In this document: piece by piece, positions 13,483 through 15,123 of the stretch | Numbering within the stretch: the first letter of the stretch is position 1 | Layout: each line of letters opens with the position of its first letter | Assembly: GCA_902796215.1 (NCBI GenBank) | Contig: CADBNY010000138.1 | Span: forward strand, 1 to 15,123 | DNA: 15,123 nucleotides | Source of the DNA: an uncultured Erysipelotrichaceae bacterium | GTDB lineage: Bacteria; Bacillota_I; Bacilli_A; RF39; UBA660 | Reading direction: 5' to 3' | The notes under the pieces: model-generated | What the model was told of the DNA's origin: nothing | The model's input: only the letters and a program-made list of their open reading frames with translations | Database searches by the model: none | Position numbers and translations under genes: made by a program

Positions 13483-15123
13483 TTAATTGTTTTTGTCTTG
13501 GGTAATATTTTTTAATTCTTTCTTTAAATCATATAAGTAATTTAGTGCTTCCATCGGAGTCATTTCTAGGGGATTTATTTTATTTATTTTTTCTTCTATT
13601 GGATTTGGTTTTTTTACAGAATCTGTTTCGTTCCATTCAAATAGACTTGTTTGGGTAAATGTTTCTTTTTTTATATTTTTCTTTTCATAGACATCTAAAA
13701 TATCTCTAGCTCTTTCTATTAAGCTACTTGGAAGATGAGCAAGTGATGCTACATGGATACCATAGCTTTTATCAACTGCTCCATTTTTTACTTTATGAAG
13801 AAATGTTACTTTACCATTTTCTTCTAGAGCTGATACATGGACATTTTTTAATTTTTTTAAATCTTTTTCTAAAGCTGTAAGTTCGTGATAATGAGTTGAG
13901 AACATTGTTTTAGCATGAATTGTATCATGTATATATTCTAAAATAGCTTGGGCTAGACTCATTCCATCATAAGTTGCAGTTCCTCTTCCTAATTCATCAA
14001 AGAGAATCAAACTTTTTTCTGTTGCATTACTAATAGCATAATTTGCTTCTTTCATTTCAACCATAAATGTAGATTCTCCGCTTACTAAGTCATCATTGGC
14101 TCCAATTCTAGTAAATATCTTATCAAAAATCGGCAATACTGCACTATTGCAAGGTACAAAACATCCCATTTGAGCCATAATAATTGTTATAGCACATTGT
14201 CGCATATAAGTCGATTTTCCAGCCATATTTGGGCCGGTAATTAGTAAAATATTGGTAGTCTTATCCATAATAATATCATTTGGAATATATTTATCTTTCA
14301 TGACTTGTTCTACTACTGGATGACGACATTCTACTAATTTTAAAACTCGTTCATTAGTTATTTCTGGTCTTGTAAACTTATAAAGATCAGAGGTAATAGA
14401 AAATGCTTGTAACATATCTACTTCACTAATTACTTTTGCAACTTTTTGTAAATTTGAAACATATCTTTTAATTACTTCTCGAATATCCATAAATATTTTA
14501 TATTCTAAAGAAATTATCTTTTCTTCGGCTCCTAGAATAATATTTTCTTTTTCTTTTAGTAATGGCGTAATAAATCTTTCACAATTGGCTAGGGTTTGTT
14601 TTCTTTCATATTTGTATTCTTCTTTTACTTGACCAACTTGACCTTTTGATACTTCGATATAATACCCAAATACTTTGTTAAATCCTACTTTTAAATTTTT
14701 AATTCCAGTTCTTTCTTTTTCTTCTTTTTCTAATGATAAAATGAAATCTTTTGAACCACTTCTAATTCTTTTTAATTCATCTAATTCTTCGTTATATCCT
14801 TCTTTTATTAGGTGTCCTTCATGTAATGTAAATGGTGCATCTTCTAAGATTGTACGATCTAATAATGAATAAAGTTCTTCAAATGTTTCTATTGCTTTAT
14901 CATAATGAAGTTCTTCTAAAATATTTTTAATTGTTGGTAATTCTTTTAGAGAGCTTTTTAATTGTAATAAGTCTTTGGCATTTAAATTTCCATATGTAAT
15001 TCTTCCTACTAATCGTTCTAGGTCATATACTTTCTCTAAACATTTGATTAAATCATCTCTTAGAATAAATTCTGTACTAAGAAGAGATACCATGTCATAT
15101 CGTCTTTCTATTTCTTTTTTGTT
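13483..15123 (-). CDS. mutS: DNA mismatch repair protein MutS, missing its 5' end at the window edge
   Basis: The frame runs open to the right edge (NKKEIERRYDMVSLL at the edge), so the apparent ATG at 15093 is internal; the N-terminal mismatch-binding and connector domains lie outside. Visible: the core/clamp domains, Walker A GPNMAGKST (about nucleotides 14209-14235), the signature STFMVEM, Walker B ILFDELGRGTATYDGMS, and FSTHYHELT. MutS recognises mispairs and slides as an ATP clamp. Near the C-terminus FTQTSLFEW looks like a beta-clamp binding motif, followed by a helical tail NPLEMTPMEALNYLYDLKKEL. The gene ends TAA at 13483, with a 54-bp gap and no clear terminator before the next gene. 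mutL does not follow directly. Confidence 0.97.
   Translation of the reverse strand, partial: NKKEIERRYDMVSLLSTEFILRDDLIKCLEKVYDLERLVGRITYGNLNAKDLLQLKSSLKELPTIKNILEELHYDKAIETFEELYSLLDRTILEDAPFTLHEGHLIKEGYNEELDELKRIRSGSKDFILSLEKEEKERTGIKNLKVGFNKVFGYYIEVSKGQVGQVKEEYKYERKQTLANCERFITPLLKEKENIILGAEEKIISLEYKIFMDIREVIKRYVSNLQKVAKVISEVDMLQAFSITSDLYKFTRPEITNERVLKLVECRHPVVEQVMKDKYIPNDIIMDKTTNILLITGPNMAGKSTYMRQCAITIIMAQMGCFVPCNSAVLPIFDKIFTRIGANDDLVSGESTFMVEMKEANYAISNATEKSLILFDELGRGTATYDGMSLAQAILEYIHDTIHAKTMFSTHYHELTALEKDLKKLKNVHVSALEENGKVTFLHKVKNGAVDKSYGIHVASLAHLPSSLIERARDILDVYEKKNIKKETFTQTSLFEWNETDSVKKPNPIEEKINKINPLEMTPMEALNYLYDLKKELKNITQDKNN

Noticed and set aside
1..15123. CRISPR arrays, insertion sequences, tRNA or rRNA genes
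   Set aside because: No repeat-spacer pattern, transposase or tRNA cloverleaf was seen on either strand.

Overview
The window reads as a chromosomal segment of an AT-rich, low-GC Gram-positive bacterium (Firmicutes/Bacilli type). It carries spore-formation genes (spoIIGA, sigE, spoIVB), a T-box leader with a canonical antiterminator, strong AGGAGG-type ribosome sites, and TGG for tryptophan (standard code). Sixteen of the 17 genes or gene remnants lie on the minus strand; only the yigZ-like gene at 7361-7933 points right. All 16 apparently functional genes stop with TAA (14) or TAG (2), and none with TGA. I cannot name a species. A gut or host-associated Bacilli lineage with reduced gene neighbourhoods is a reasonable guess, not a demonstrated fact.

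Read in the direction of minus-strand transcription (right to left): a mutS missing its 5' end at the window edge (13483-15123); an unrecognised membrane protein (12838-13413); then nusB, xseA and xseB, closed by a terminator that overlaps the xseB stop codon. Next comes a compact sporulation block: spoIVB, with its own candidate forespore-type (sigma F/G) promoter, a small unrecognised membrane protein of 106 residues with a clear terminator, and spoIIGA-sigE overlapping by 7 bases. In Bacillus, spoIVB sits beside recN and spo0A, and spoIIGA-sigE sits elsewhere beside ftsZ and sigG, so bringing them together is notable. SpoIIGA should activate pro-sigma E in the mother cell, and SpoIVB should carry the later forespore-to-mother-cell signal.

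The yigZ gene converges on sigE with no spacer; its likely terminator lies inside the end of sigE. Divergent from yigZ is a Nudix hydrolase followed by an AI-2E-family permease.

The left third is a T-box controlled operon. A sigma A-type promoter at 5553-5581 feeds a leader with a GCU (alanine) candidate specifier, a perfect UGGUACC antiterminator bulge and a competing terminator. The genes are two P-loop kinases of uncertain substrate, then alaS, then holA (DNA polymerase III delta). They are tightly coupled: each ribosome site lies in the last codons of the preceding gene, or the start and stop overlap.

At the left end is a dimeric-type dUTPase pseudogene (54-529) with two lesions, a TAA nonsense codon and a one-base deletion in a conserved Trp codon. 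The open frame at 54-386 is only its 3' half. The best leads are this pseudogene, the alanine T-box over two uncharacterised kinases, the sporulation block with its unknown membrane protein, and the spoIVB terminator-promoter junction.
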